This document shows positions 7,992 to 16,406 of a stretch of DNA of 64,000 bases, piece after piece (position 1 is the stretch's first letter; every line of letters begins with the position of its first letter). This DNA comes from DASRHD01 sp035485575 (lineage in GTDB: Bacteria; Verrucomicrobiota; Verrucomicrobiia; Opitutales; Opitutaceae), in the NCBI GenBank assembly GCA_035485575.1, contig DATHNW010000017.1, positions 62,001 through 126,000 on the forward strand, given 5' to 3'. Both the position numbers and the translations under genes were made by a program. The notes under the pieces were generated by a model. It ran no database searches. It was not told the origin of the DNA and saw only the letters and a list, made by a program, of their open reading frames with translations.

Positions 7992-8825
7992 ATGAAAAAA
8001 ATATACATCATTGCTGAAATCGGCATCAATCATAACGGAGATCTGAATATTGCCAAGCAACTGATCGACGTGGCTAAGGAATGTGGTTGTGACGCCGTCA
8101 AGTTCCAAAAGCGCACGATCAATACGGTCTACTCTGAGGCTGTGCTCAACGCCCCGAGGGAAAGCCCGTGGGGCACAACCACCCGTCAGCAAAAGGAGGG
8201 ACTGGAGTTCGGTCTGGCTGCTTATCAGGAGATCAATGCCTATTGCCGGTCGAAGCAGATCGATTGGTTTGCCTCGGCCTGGGATGTTGAGAGCCAGAAG
8301 TTCCTCTCTCAATTTCATTGCAAGGTCAACAAGGTGGCGTCGGCGATGAATACGAACCGGGCCTTTATGGAGATGGTGGCGGACGAACGAAAACCCACGC
8401 TTCTCTCCACCGGCATGTGCACGCTGCAACAGCTCGACCAGGCCGTCGAGATTTTCACGAAACGCGGCTGCCCGGTCACGCTTATGCACACCGTGTCGGT
8501 GTATCCCTGCAAGGAGGAGCAGCTCAATCTTGCTTGTATCCACACGCTCCGTCAGCGTTACAATTTGCCTATTGGCTATAGTGGCCATGAGGTGAGCCCG
8601 ATTCCCTCGATTATTGCGGCTGGCCTCGGGGTGGCGGCGATTGAGCGACACATCACGTTGGATCGCGCCATGTATGGCTCGGATCAGGCGGCTTCATTGG
8701 AACGCCGCGGTTTGGAGATCTTGGTGGGCGGGGTGCGCACGGCCGAGGTTTGTTTTGGCACCGGTGAAAAACTCTTCGAAGACGCCGAACGCGGCGTCGC
8801 CAAGAAACTTCGCTACTGGGAGTAA
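7992..8825 (+). CDS. NeuB-family keto-acid-sugar synthase, no SAF domain
   Basis: 277 residues forming the NeuB TIM barrel: IIAEIGINHNGD at the N-terminus, DAVKFQKRT, the KVASAMNTN stretch, LLSTGM, and IGYSGHE plus IERHITLD near the end. This family condenses PEP with an aldose (ManNAc in NeuB) to give nonulosonic or related keto acids. Typical members have about 340-350 residues with a C-terminal antifreeze-like SAF domain that contacts the substrate of the partner subunit; this one stops just after the barrel. Its neighbours include no UDP-GlcNAc 2-epimerase (NeuC) or NeuD acetyltransferase, so ordinary sialic acid is unlikely. Gene starts 34 bases after the phosphatase. Confidence 0.85.
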   Translation: MKKIYIIAEIGINHNGDLNIAKQLIDVAKECGCDAVKFQKRTINTVYSEAVLNAPRESPWGTTTRQQKEGLEFGLAAYQEINAYCRSKQIDWFASAWDVESQKFLSQFHCKVNKVASAMNTNRAFMEMVADERKPTLLSTGMCTLQQLDQAVEIFTKRGCPVTLMHTVSVYPCKEEQLNLACIHTLRQRYNLPIGYSGHEVSPIPSIIAAGLGVAAIERHITLDRAMYGSDQAASLERRGLEILVGGVRTAEVCFGTGEKLFEDAERGVAKKLRYWE

Positions 8826-8842
8826 GCTCTAAGCCTCCTGTC

Positions 8843-9565
8843 ATGTCTACGGTCGCCATCATTCCGGCCCGCGGTGGCTCGAAGGGCATCCCGCGCAAGA
8901 ACGTCATGGACTTCTGCGGGCATCCATTGATCGCCTGGACGATTGCAGCGGCCAGCGGGTGCCGCGCCATTGGCGGCGTCTATGTGTCCACCGATTCGGA
9001 CGAAATTGCGGCGGTGGCGCGGCGTTATGGCGCCGATGTCATCGAACGTCCGGCGGAAATTTCCGGCGACCGGGCAACCTCGGAGTCCGCGTTGCTGCAC
9101 GCGCGCGGAGAAATTGCACGCCGCACGGCTTGCCAGCCCGATCGAGTGGTGTTTTTGCAGGCGACCTCACCGCTGCGGGAGAGTGCGGAACTGGATGGAG
9201 CGCTGGCGAAATTTGAGGCCGAGAATCTCGATTCGCTCTTTGCTGCCTCCCAACCGGAGGACATGCTGTTTTGGACGCGCAGCGGGGATCACCTGCGCAG
9301 CGTGAACTATGATTATACTTCGCGCCAGCGCCGGCAGGAAATGGCCGGAGACGCCGGCCTCTTGATTGAGACAGGATCGTTCTATATTACCCGGACCAGC
9401 TTGCTGGACCGCACGCAAAACCGTCTGGGCGGCCGGATGGGAATTTGGCCGGTGGCGTTTTGGAAAAGTTTTGAAATTGATTCACTCGCCGGCCACGAAC
9501 TTTGTGCCATGCTGATGCGCCAGCACCAGCTTGATCGCCATCCGCCAGTGGCGAAGCCGCAATAG
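8843..9565 (+). CDS. CMP-keto-acid-sugar synthetase (acylneuraminate cytidylyltransferase family)
   Basis: 240 residues. The CTP-binding motif ARGGSKGIPRKN is at about 9-20, followed by VYVSTDSDEIA and FLQATSPLR, all typical of NeuA/LegF/PseF-type enzymes. It would convert the free keto-acid sugar and CTP to the CMP-sugar plus pyrophosphate in the cytoplasm. It lies directly after the NeuB-like synthase (17-base gap) and before the class IV aminotransferase, so it is likely the activation step of this cassette. It is one of four CTP-dependent transferases in the window. Confidence 0.88.
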   Translation: MSTVAIIPARGGSKGIPRKNVMDFCGHPLIAWTIAAASGCRAIGGVYVSTDSDEIAAVARRYGADVIERPAEISGDRATSESALLHARGEIARRTACQPDRVVFLQATSPLRESAELDGALAKFEAENLDSLFAASQPEDMLFWTRSGDHLRSVNYDYTSRQRRQEMAGDAGLLIETGSFYITRTSLLDRTQNRLGGRMGIWPVAFWKSFEIDSLAGHELCAMLMRQHQLDRHPPVAKPQ

Positions 9566-9582
9566 CCATTGTTTCTTTTCTT

Positions 9583-10590
9583 ATGAGCAACCCAGCATCC
9601 GGAAAGCAACAACGTGTCGTCTACTTCAATGGCAAGCTCGTGCCTGAATCCGAAGCGCGCGTTTCAATTTACGATTCCGCGCTCATGTTTGGCGACGTGG
9701 CGTTTGAAATGACCAGGTCGTTCAATCGGAAGCAGTTTAAGTTGCGGGAGCATTTGGAGCGGCTTATTGCGTCCGCCCGATGGCTGCACATCCCGTTCTC
9801 GATGTCGGTCGATGAACTCGAGGAGTGCTGCCAGCGCGTGATCGCCGCCAATGACCCGCTGTTCGCTCTGGATGACGAACATCGCCTGATGATCGACATC
9901 ACGCGCGGCCTGCTTGGGATCTATGCCGGGCAGGTGGACGTACAGCCGGGCGTAAACCTCATTATCGCGGACTTTCCGTTGCGTTGGACAGTGCAGGACT
10001 CGGCGCACCTCTATACCGAGGGCATTGATGTGGTTATCCCTTCGCAGCGGATGATCCCAGCGTCACTGCTTGAGCCGAAGGCGAAGAATCGCAACCGCAT
10101 CCACTACCTGATGGCCAATGTCGAGCTCTCGAATTACAAGGGCCAGAACGCCTGGGCGGTATTGCTCGATCCCGATGGGTTTCTTACCGAGGGCACCGGC
10201 TCAAATTTCTTCCTGGTCAAGAACGGCGCCATCTACAGCCCAGAGCCGCGCAATATACTCCGCGGCATCAGCCGTGATTATGTTATCGAGCTGGCCGGTG
10301 ACTTGGGCATTCCGTTCCACGAAAAGAACCTTGAGCCCTACGATGTGATGATGGCCGATGAGGCATTTTTTACCTGCACGCCTTTTAGTATTGTTCCGGC
10401 GGTGAAGTATCATGGGGGCAATATCGGCACCGGAAAAGTCGGCCCGATCTATACCAAGCTGATCAGTCGTTGGAGCAAAAATGTGGGGATCGATATTATC
10501 GGCCAGATCCAAGCATATGCCGCAGCAAACAAAGGCGGGCGTGCGGGTGGCGCCACGCCATATCAATTTGTCTCCGCGCAAGAGAAATAA
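9583..10590 (+). CDS. Class IV PLP aminotransferase (IlvE/DAAT fold)
   Basis: 335 residues with fold-type IV hallmarks: YFNGKLVP and YDSALMFGD at the N-terminus, the RNRIHYLMAN stretch preceded by the likely PLP lysine (EPKAKNRN), LTEGTGSNFFLV and RGISRDYV. Family members transaminate branched-chain or D-amino acids, or lyase substrates such as aminodeoxychorismate. Between a CMP-sugar synthetase and a sugar isomerase, it more likely builds an amino group onto a sugar precursor or makes an amino acid used as a substituent. Sugar aminotransferases are normally fold type I, so a fold-type IV enzyme here is unusual. It is not an obvious housekeeping IlvE because all neighbours are carbohydrate genes. 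Confidence 0.85.
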   Translation: MSNPASGKQQRVVYFNGKLVPESEARVSIYDSALMFGDVAFEMTRSFNRKQFKLREHLERLIASARWLHIPFSMSVDELEECCQRVIAANDPLFALDDEHRLMIDITRGLLGIYAGQVDVQPGVNLIIADFPLRWTVQDSAHLYTEGIDVVIPSQRMIPASLLEPKAKNRNRIHYLMANVELSNYKGQNAWAVLLDPDGFLTEGTGSNFFLVKNGAIYSPEPRNILRGISRDYVIELAGDLGIPFHEKNLEPYDVMMADEAFFTCTPFSIVPAVKYHGGNIGTGKVGPIYTKLISRWSKNVGIDIIGQIQAYAAANKGGRAGGATPYQFVSAQEK

Positions 10591-10614
10591 CACCAGGCAC
10601 GTTGGAATAACGCT

Positions 10615-11448
10615 GTGAACTCCAAGGTCGGCATCATGCAGGGACGGCTTACCCCGCCCATGGGCGGACGCATCCAGGCTTTCCCTGCAGCAAGATGGCG
10701 CGATGAGTTCGCCTTGGCTGCAGAATTGGGACTGCACTCGATCGAATGGATTGTCGAAACCCCGATCGAGTCTAACCCAATTTGGACGCTGGACGGAGTG
10801 GCTGAGATTAAAAAGATTGTTGCTCAGACCGGCGTAACGGTCGACTTCGTGATAGCCGATTACTTTATGGAATCGCCCTTCGTGCGAATGTCAGCCCCAA
10901 CCTTTGAGCATAACCGGGGAGTGCTCGCGCACTTGCTCGACCACGCCGCTCAACTCGGGGTGTGCGGAATCGAAATTCCGTGTGTCGACGCCTCGGGCAT
11001 TCATAATTTAGCGGAAGAAGACGAACTTGCGCGTGGAATCGAACCCGGTCTCATGCAGGCGGCCCGTCTTGGGATTGAAATCGGGCTTGAAACCTCCCTG
11101 CCTCCTGAGCGATTTAGCAAATTGCTCAAGCGGATTGATCATCCGAATCTTCGCGCCAATTACGACACGGGCAACAGTGCGGCACTTGGTTACAACGCGG
11201 CTGAAGAGTTTGCGGCCTATGGACAATGGATTAATAATGTTCATATCAAAGATCGCCGCCGTGGCGGGGGCACTGTGCCGCTGGGGCAGGGCGACACCGA
11301 CATGCCTGAGGTCTTGCGGCTTCTGGCCCAGATCCCTTATCGCGGCAACTTTATCATGCAGGTCGCCCGCGGTTTGGACGAGCGCAACACGGTGCGCGGC
11401 TACCTTGCGCAAATGCAAACTTGGCTGCGCGATTTGCAAGCAGCCTGA
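10615..11448 (+). CDS. Sugar phosphate isomerase/epimerase (TIM barrel, UlaE-like)
   Basis: 277 residues from a GTG start. The AP-endonuclease-2/xylose-isomerase-like barrel is visible in GIMQGRLTPP, the metal-ligand strands IEIPCVD, GLETSLP, NYDTGN and NVHIKDR, and the terminal FIMQVARG. UlaE-type enzymes epimerise ketopentose 5-phosphates at C3; others act on inositols or ketohexoses. In this cassette it probably makes the aldose or ketose precursor that the NeuB-like synthase extends. It starts 24 bases after the aminotransferase, with an SDR starting 5 bases downstream. Confidence 0.82.
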   Translation: MNSKVGIMQGRLTPPMGGRIQAFPAARWRDEFALAAELGLHSIEWIVETPIESNPIWTLDGVAEIKKIVAQTGVTVDFVIADYFMESPFVRMSAPTFEHNRGVLAHLLDHAAQLGVCGIEIPCVDASGIHNLAEEDELARGIEPGLMQAARLGIEIGLETSLPPERFSKLLKRIDHPNLRANYDTGNSAALGYNAAEEFAAYGQWINNVHIKDRRRGGGTVPLGQGDTDMPEVLRLLAQIPYRGNFIMQVARGLDERNTVRGYLAQMQTWLRDLQAA

Positions 11449-11453
11449 CTGAA

Positions 11454-12224
11454 ATGAATCTCGAATTGCGAAATCGCCGTGTTTTGGTGACTGGATCGAG
11501 CCAAGGCATTGGCCATGCTATTGCCACGGCTTTCCTGGCCGAACGAGCCCGCGTGGCCGTGACTGGCCGTGATCGCGTGATTTTGCACGCACTCATGAAG
11601 GAATGGGCGCCAAAGTTTGGGGCGGCTCACGTGCTGGCTTGCCCCGGGGACCTGACGTCCGCGGCGGTAGTGAGCCGCGTATTGGGCCGGATCAAAAAGA
11701 CTTGGGGCGGATTGGATGTGCTCGTGCTTAATCTTGGCTCTGGTCGCAGTGCGCTCGGCCTCCCGGATGCGACCGAATGGAATCGCGTGCTGGGCCTGAA
11801 TCTTGTCGCGGCGATGGATACTCTGCGGCTGGCCATGGATTTGCTCAGCCAGGGACGAAAACCCTCGGTGGTCTTGGTCGGCTCGATTGCAGGCCTGGAA
11901 GCGCTCGGCGCCCCGATATCTTACGGCGCAGCCAAGGCTGGCCTGCGGCACGCCATGAAAGCGGCTGCGCAGCAACTTGCCGGCCATGGTATCCGCGTAA
12001 ATATGGTGGCACCAGGGAATATTTTTTTCCTCGGTGGTACGTGGGATAAAAAAATGAAAGAAGAGCCCGAGACGACCGTGGCGATGTTGGAAGCGCAGGT
12101 TCCGCTGCGCCGATTCGGGACCGCAAAAGAAGTTGCGGGTGCGGTCGTCTTTCTGGCCTCGGGCCAGGCATCGTTCATCACGGGAGCCTGTTTGACGGTC
12201 GATGGTGGACAGACCCGAACGTGA
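11454..12224 (+). CDS. SDR-family oxidoreductase (first of a pair)
   Basis: 256 residues from the ATG at 11454. TGSSQGIG gives the NAD(P) motif, LNLGSG replaces the usual NNAG segment, and SYGAAK supplies the catalytic Tyr and Lys, with GSIAG carrying the Ser. The C-terminus ends in ITGACLTVDGG, as in FabG-like enzymes. It is followed with an overlap by a second SDR, and both lie in the keto-acid-sugar cassette. The pair may oxidise and reduce the same carbon, a common way to invert a sugar hydroxyl, but this is inference. Confidence 0.88.
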   Translation: MNLELRNRRVLVTGSSQGIGHAIATAFLAERARVAVTGRDRVILHALMKEWAPKFGAAHVLACPGDLTSAAVVSRVLGRIKKTWGGLDVLVLNLGSGRSALGLPDATEWNRVLGLNLVAAMDTLRLAMDLLSQGRKPSVVLVGSIAGLEALGAPISYGAAKAGLRHAMKAAAQQLAGHGIRVNMVAPGNIFFLGGTWDKKMKEEPETTVAMLEAQVPLRRFGTAKEVAGAVVFLASGQASFITGACLTVDGGQTRT

Positions 12225-12238
12225 CCGGGGCCGCGCGT

Positions 12239-13060
12239 ATGAAAACTTTGAAACATGTCTTTGATCTGCGTGACCGAGTCGCTGTGATTACGGGCGGGGC
12301 CGGGCTGCTCGGGCGCCAGCATGCTGAGGCCATCCATGCCTTTGGCGGAATTCCCGTGGTGGCAGATCTTGATGAAACCCGCGCCAAGGCGACGGCGCGT
12401 GCGGTGGGTCGCCGTGCTTTCGGAATCGAACTCGATGTGACCCGGCCCGAATCCATCGCAACCGTACGCGATATCCTGGTCAGGCGGTTTAAACGGATTG
12501 ATATTTTGATCAACAACGCAGCCTTGGATCCCAAAGTCGGTCCTGGCACCGGCAAAAGTTTATTGGGCCGGCTCGAGGATCTGGACCCAAAAATGTTCCA
12601 GATGGAACTCGCCGTCGGCCTGACGGGGGCGGTATTTTGCAGCAAATATTTTGGCGAACAGATGGCCCGGCAGGGAGGCGGGGTCATCCTAAACATAGCA
12701 TCTGATCTCGGGCTCATTGCCCCGGATCAGCGACTTTATGCCAAGCCCGGGGCGTTGGCGACGGCGCAGCCAAAAAAGCCGGTAAGCTATTCGGTGGTGA
12801 AAAGCGGGCTGCTTGGACTTACGCGTTACCTGGCGACTTACTGGGCCACCGAGGGTGTGCGGGCGAATGCCCTTTGTCCTGGCGGGGTTGAGAACGGCCA
12901 ACCACCGGATTTCTTGGAACGCATCCATCAACTCATTCCCATGGGCCGAATGGCGCGTGTGAATGAATACCAGGGGGCGGTCGTTTTCCTCTGCTCAGAC
13001 GCATCGGCCTACATGAATGGCAGCGTGATCGCGATGGATGGCGGGCGGTCCGCATGGTAA
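12239..13060 (+). CDS. SDR-family oxidoreductase (second of a pair)
   Basis: 273 residues from the ATG at 12239; a GTG at 12221 that overlaps the previous stop is an alternative start. The N-terminal motif TGGAGLLG is the variant glycine motif, NNAALDP follows, and SYSVVKSG holds the catalytic Tyr-x3-Lys, with NIASDLG giving the Ser. The end reads AMDGGRSAW. It is coupled to the previous SDR and overlaps the start of the LIC12162-type gene at 13054. Likely an oxidoreductase on the same sugar pathway; substrate unknown. Confidence 0.86.
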   Translation: MKTLKHVFDLRDRVAVITGGAGLLGRQHAEAIHAFGGIPVVADLDETRAKATARAVGRRAFGIELDVTRPESIATVRDILVRRFKRIDILINNAALDPKVGPGTGKSLLGRLEDLDPKMFQMELAVGLTGAVFCSKYFGEQMARQGGGVILNIASDLGLIAPDQRLYAKPGALATAQPKKPVSYSVVKSGLLGLTRYLATYWATEGVRANALCPGGVENGQPPDFLERIHQLIPMGRMARVNEYQGAVVFLCSDASAYMNGSVIAMDGGRSAW

Positions 13061-14883
13061 AACGCATTCTAGTTACCACTGCGATGGAAGAAACCTGGCC
13101 TGACGACGGCCCCGTCTTGTTTCTTGGCGAATGGTGCCGGCTGTACTCCCGCAAGAACCGTTGGTCGGTGATGGACGCCGAAGTGATGCCTTACCATTGG
13201 GACGATCGGGCCAAGCTTTATTCCGACTACCAGTATCTGCAAGGATTTCACGAGAAACTGCTGGCGGATCTGGCCGGTCAGCTCAATCGGATCCATGGAG
13301 TTGATCATGGCACGCGTTACTGGCGCATCCTTCTCGGCCCTTGGCTGGGCTATTTCATCCAGATGGTTTTTGACCGCTGGTGTTCTATTCAACAGGCGGT
13401 CAGTCGATATGAATTGCCGGGAACTACCGTTTTGACCGGCCAGGAAGAATCCCTGGTGCCTAATGACATGGCCGATTTCATCCGGTTATTTGTGGGGGAT
13501 GAATGGAACCAAGGCATCTACGCAGCCATCCTTCAAAGGTTTACTGCCGTGCCTTGCCTCAAGCGGGTGCGGCAGAACTTTTCGGATGGACCGAAATCAG
13601 AGGCGGCCGCCAACTGGAAGCAGCAGATCAAGCGAAGACTGGCAAGTTGGTATGCCCGGGCTGCAGGCACCATGACGAGGGATCAGGATGCTTTTTTTTT
13701 GGCAACCTACTTGCCGTCTGGCGACGAGATGAAACTGCATCGCCGCTTGAAACAAGTGCCGCAGCTCTGGCGAACGATCCCGCCAGCTCGGGCTGTCGTT
13801 GATTATAGCAAACGGCAATGGGTCGCACCAGGGGCCAGCGGTTCAGAATTCGAAGCCTGTGTCCGGACGCTGATTCCCCTGCAGATTCCAGCCATTTATC
13901 TGGAAGGCTATGGCCAACTTGTCGAACAAACGGCGGCATTGCCTTGGCCGAAGCAGCCGAAGCTAATCTGGACCAGTAATAGCGAAAACGCGGACGATGT
14001 TTTCAAAGCCTGGGCGGCGCAGAAGGTGGAATGCGGATCACCGTTGGTGATCGGCCAGCACGGCGGCCACTTTGGCATGGGACGTTGGTCCTTCACTGAA
14101 GAGCATCAACTTGCCATTAGTGACTGCTATTTGAGCTGGGGTTGGGTGGATTCGGGGCAGCCTAAGATTGTGCCTGTTGGCCAATTGAAATCCAAATTGC
14201 CCTTGGGCATCCGGCATGCGGAGCAACCAGGGGCGCTATTGGTGACGGCCGTGCATCCACGCTATAGTTACTTGCTGTACAGCACCCCTGTCGCCCGACA
14301 ATGGCTTGATTACTTCACGGATCAGTTTGCCTTTGTCGAGCATCTGCCCAAGTCGATCCAGGATGTTTTGACGGTTCGTTTGTATTCCGAGGATTTGAAA
14401 TGGGATCAATTTTCCCGTTGGCATGATCGTTTCCCTTCCCTGCGCATGGATGAAGGTCGCTCGGACCTCAATGACCTGATCCGCCAAAGCCGGCTCTATA
14501 TTTCCACATACAATGCCACGACTTATCTGGAGTCATTCACCATGAACATGCCGACGGTGATCTACTGGAACCAGAACCACTGGGAACTTCGCGATTCGGC
14601 GGTTCCCTATTTTGAGGATCTCAAGCGGGTCGGCATTTTTCACGAAACGCCTGAATCTGCGGCCCGCCATGTGGCTGCGATCTGGGACGATGTCGATGCT
14701 TGGTGGAAAAGTCCAACCGTGGGTGCAGTCGTTGGGCGGTTCAAAGAATATTACTGTCACCTCCCGAATGATTTATTGGATCGCGTTCAAGATGCCCTCC
14801 TGAAGGTCATGGAGACTGGCCCTAATGCTTCAGGCGTGGTCGTGGGAAAAGAAGGTATTCATTGTTCTTCAAAAATCTTATAG
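13054..14883 (+). CDS. LIC12162-family putative glycosyltransferase (TIGR04331 type)
   Basis: 609 residues. The N-terminus FLGEWCRLYSRK, PYHWDDRAKLYSDY and RYWRILLGPWLGYFIQ are hallmarks of the LIC12162 family first noted in the Leptospira O-antigen locus. The C-terminal half looks like a GT-B fold with IGQHGGHFG and YISTYNATTYLE before a short donor-site-like stretch. No catalytic activity is established for the family to my knowledge. It overlaps the SDR by 7 bases and the flippase by 22 bases, so it is translated with the keto-acid-sugar cassette and is a good candidate for the transferase of that sugar. Confidence 0.85.
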   Translation: MVKRILVTTAMEETWPDDGPVLFLGEWCRLYSRKNRWSVMDAEVMPYHWDDRAKLYSDYQYLQGFHEKLLADLAGQLNRIHGVDHGTRYWRILLGPWLGYFIQMVFDRWCSIQQAVSRYELPGTTVLTGQEESLVPNDMADFIRLFVGDEWNQGIYAAILQRFTAVPCLKRVRQNFSDGPKSEAAANWKQQIKRRLASWYARAAGTMTRDQDAFFLATYLPSGDEMKLHRRLKQVPQLWRTIPPARAVVDYSKRQWVAPGASGSEFEACVRTLIPLQIPAIYLEGYGQLVEQTAALPWPKQPKLIWTSNSENADDVFKAWAAQKVECGSPLVIGQHGGHFGMGRWSFTEEHQLAISDCYLSWGWVDSGQPKIVPVGQLKSKLPLGIRHAEQPGALLVTAVHPRYSYLLYSTPVARQWLDYFTDQFAFVEHLPKSIQDVLTVRLYSEDLKWDQFSRWHDRFPSLRMDEGRSDLNDLIRQSRLYISTYNATTYLESFTMNMPTVIYWNQNHWELRDSAVPYFEDLKRVGIFHETPESAARHVAAIWDDVDAWWKSPTVGAVVGRFKEYYCHLPNDLLDRVQDALLKVMETGPNASGVVVGKEGIHCSSKIL

Positions 14884-16361
14884 CCTATAGTGGCGCGAGT
14901 CTGATCGCGCAAGGCGCGCAAGTTCTCCAGAATCTTCTTGTACGACGGTTCCTTGCACCCGTCCTCATGGGAATGTGGGGGTATGTTGGAGTAATTCAGA
15001 ACTTTGTCGGTATTTTTGACCTTGGTATAACGCAGGCTGCTGGTCGCGATTTGCCTTTGCTCCGCGGAGCAAAGCAATATGAAGAAGAACAAACGGTCCG
15101 CTCCACCGCCTGTTGGGCCCGATTGGGTCAAGGGCTCCTTTTTGCCACGGGCATCCTCGTTTTTTCAGTCCTGAGAAATGGTCATCAAGAAACCGCCCGA
15201 CTGGGACCGGCGATGGTTGCGGCAATCCTTGTGGTCGTACTGGCATGGAACGACGCGATCACGGTTTTTTGTCAAAGTGCTCAATGCTATTTTGTGCTCG
15301 GGCGGAGTATAATTGCGACCGCATTGATCTCTGTGCTGCTTTTACCTGTCGCTGCCCGGTTCGGAGGGGTCTACGGTATGATGGCTGCTGCCGTGATGGT
15401 GGCAATCATCCAGGCGGTCTTGTTAACGTGGCTGGCTCGGGCAGCGGATGTACGGATAACACTGAGTTGCCGATGGCCGGTTATCCGGCGCCTGATATCA
15501 TTTGGCCTTCCCTTGCGCCTGGTCGACTATCCGCTCGCCCTATTCATGATTTTGGACAGCCTGTTCGTTGCTCATTATGGCTCGGCTTCACAGCTGGCCA
15601 TTTATGCCACTGCGCTGATGTTATTTGCCCTCGCTTCAGACATACCGGCGCGCATGGGAACGGTCATTCTCTCGCGGGTATATACCCTGAGTGGCGGCAA
15701 TATCCACCGGTCGCAACTAGCCAGTGAGCTCCGGCGGTATTTTTTTATCCAGCACACGTTGTTTATGCCGTTCCTGCTCGTGACCCTTTGGTGGGCGGTC
15801 CAATTTATCCTGCCCGCGTTCCTACCCCAATATACGTCTGCGTTGGGCGTTGCCCAGGTTCTTTTGGTCGGGATCTATTTCATGCCTTCGAACACGCTGA
15901 TCAGGAATTTTTGGATCATCGACAAACGACTGGTGGCTTTGCTTATCTCAAATCTTGGCGGCTTGGCCGCCGGGATAGTGGCGTTGTTCATCGCAACCAA
16001 GGCAGGGCATTGGCAGCTTAGCTGGATAGCTTGCGCCATGGTCTGCAGTTACGCCGTACACTTTGTCATCTTGCTTTGCTCGATTGGCCGATCGATCTGG
16101 GGTTCAAGAACAGCCATGATCGTGGGAGCATGGGCCCTGGGTGGAAGCGCCTATGTTGCACTTCTCTTTCGGTATTTGCCGATTGAAGTAAACAATTCCG
16201 TCGGAATTGGCCCTTTGTTTTTCATGGCTCTGCAGGGTTGGGCAAAAGCCCAACTATGCTTAACCCCGCTCTATATCTTGGGAATTTGGAAAGGTTCCGT
16301 TTTGGAATTTTTGCCCAAGCTATTTCCCAAGCAACAAGTCCCGGTGGCCACCTTATCGTGA
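14862..16361 (+). CDS. Wzx/MATE-like polysaccharide flippase
   Basis: 499 residues with about 12-14 hydrophobic helices and few long loops, starting with a TTG at 14862 that has GAAGG six bases ahead. The N-terminus (FKNLIAYSGASLIAQGAQ) and the charged first loop match the oligosaccharide flippase group of the MOP superfamily, which moves lipid-linked repeat units across the inner membrane. It sits between the LIC12162-type transferase and the GT-B-like gene, upstream of a polymerase-like protein, giving a Wzx/Wzy arrangement. An ABC exporter is also present at 46.6-48.9 kb. Confidence 0.86.
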   Translation: MFFKNLIAYSGASLIAQGAQVLQNLLVRRFLAPVLMGMWGYVGVIQNFVGIFDLGITQAAGRDLPLLRGAKQYEEEQTVRSTACWARLGQGLLFATGILVFSVLRNGHQETARLGPAMVAAILVVVLAWNDAITVFCQSAQCYFVLGRSIIATALISVLLLPVAARFGGVYGMMAAAVMVAIIQAVLLTWLARAADVRITLSCRWPVIRRLISFGLPLRLVDYPLALFMILDSLFVAHYGSASQLAIYATALMLFALASDIPARMGTVILSRVYTLSGGNIHRSQLASELRRYFFIQHTLFMPFLLVTLWWAVQFILPAFLPQYTSALGVAQVLLVGIYFMPSNTLIRNFWIIDKRLVALLISNLGGLAAGIVALFIATKAGHWQLSWIACAMVCSYAVHFVILLCSIGRSIWGSRTAMIVGAWALGGSAYVALLFRYLPIEVNNSVGIGPLFFMALQGWAKAQLCLTPLYILGIWKGSVLEFLPKLFPKQQVPVATLS

Positions 16362-16406
16362 GGGATTAATGTCCTTGGGTAAAAGAACTAATCAATATCT
16401 TCCAAG

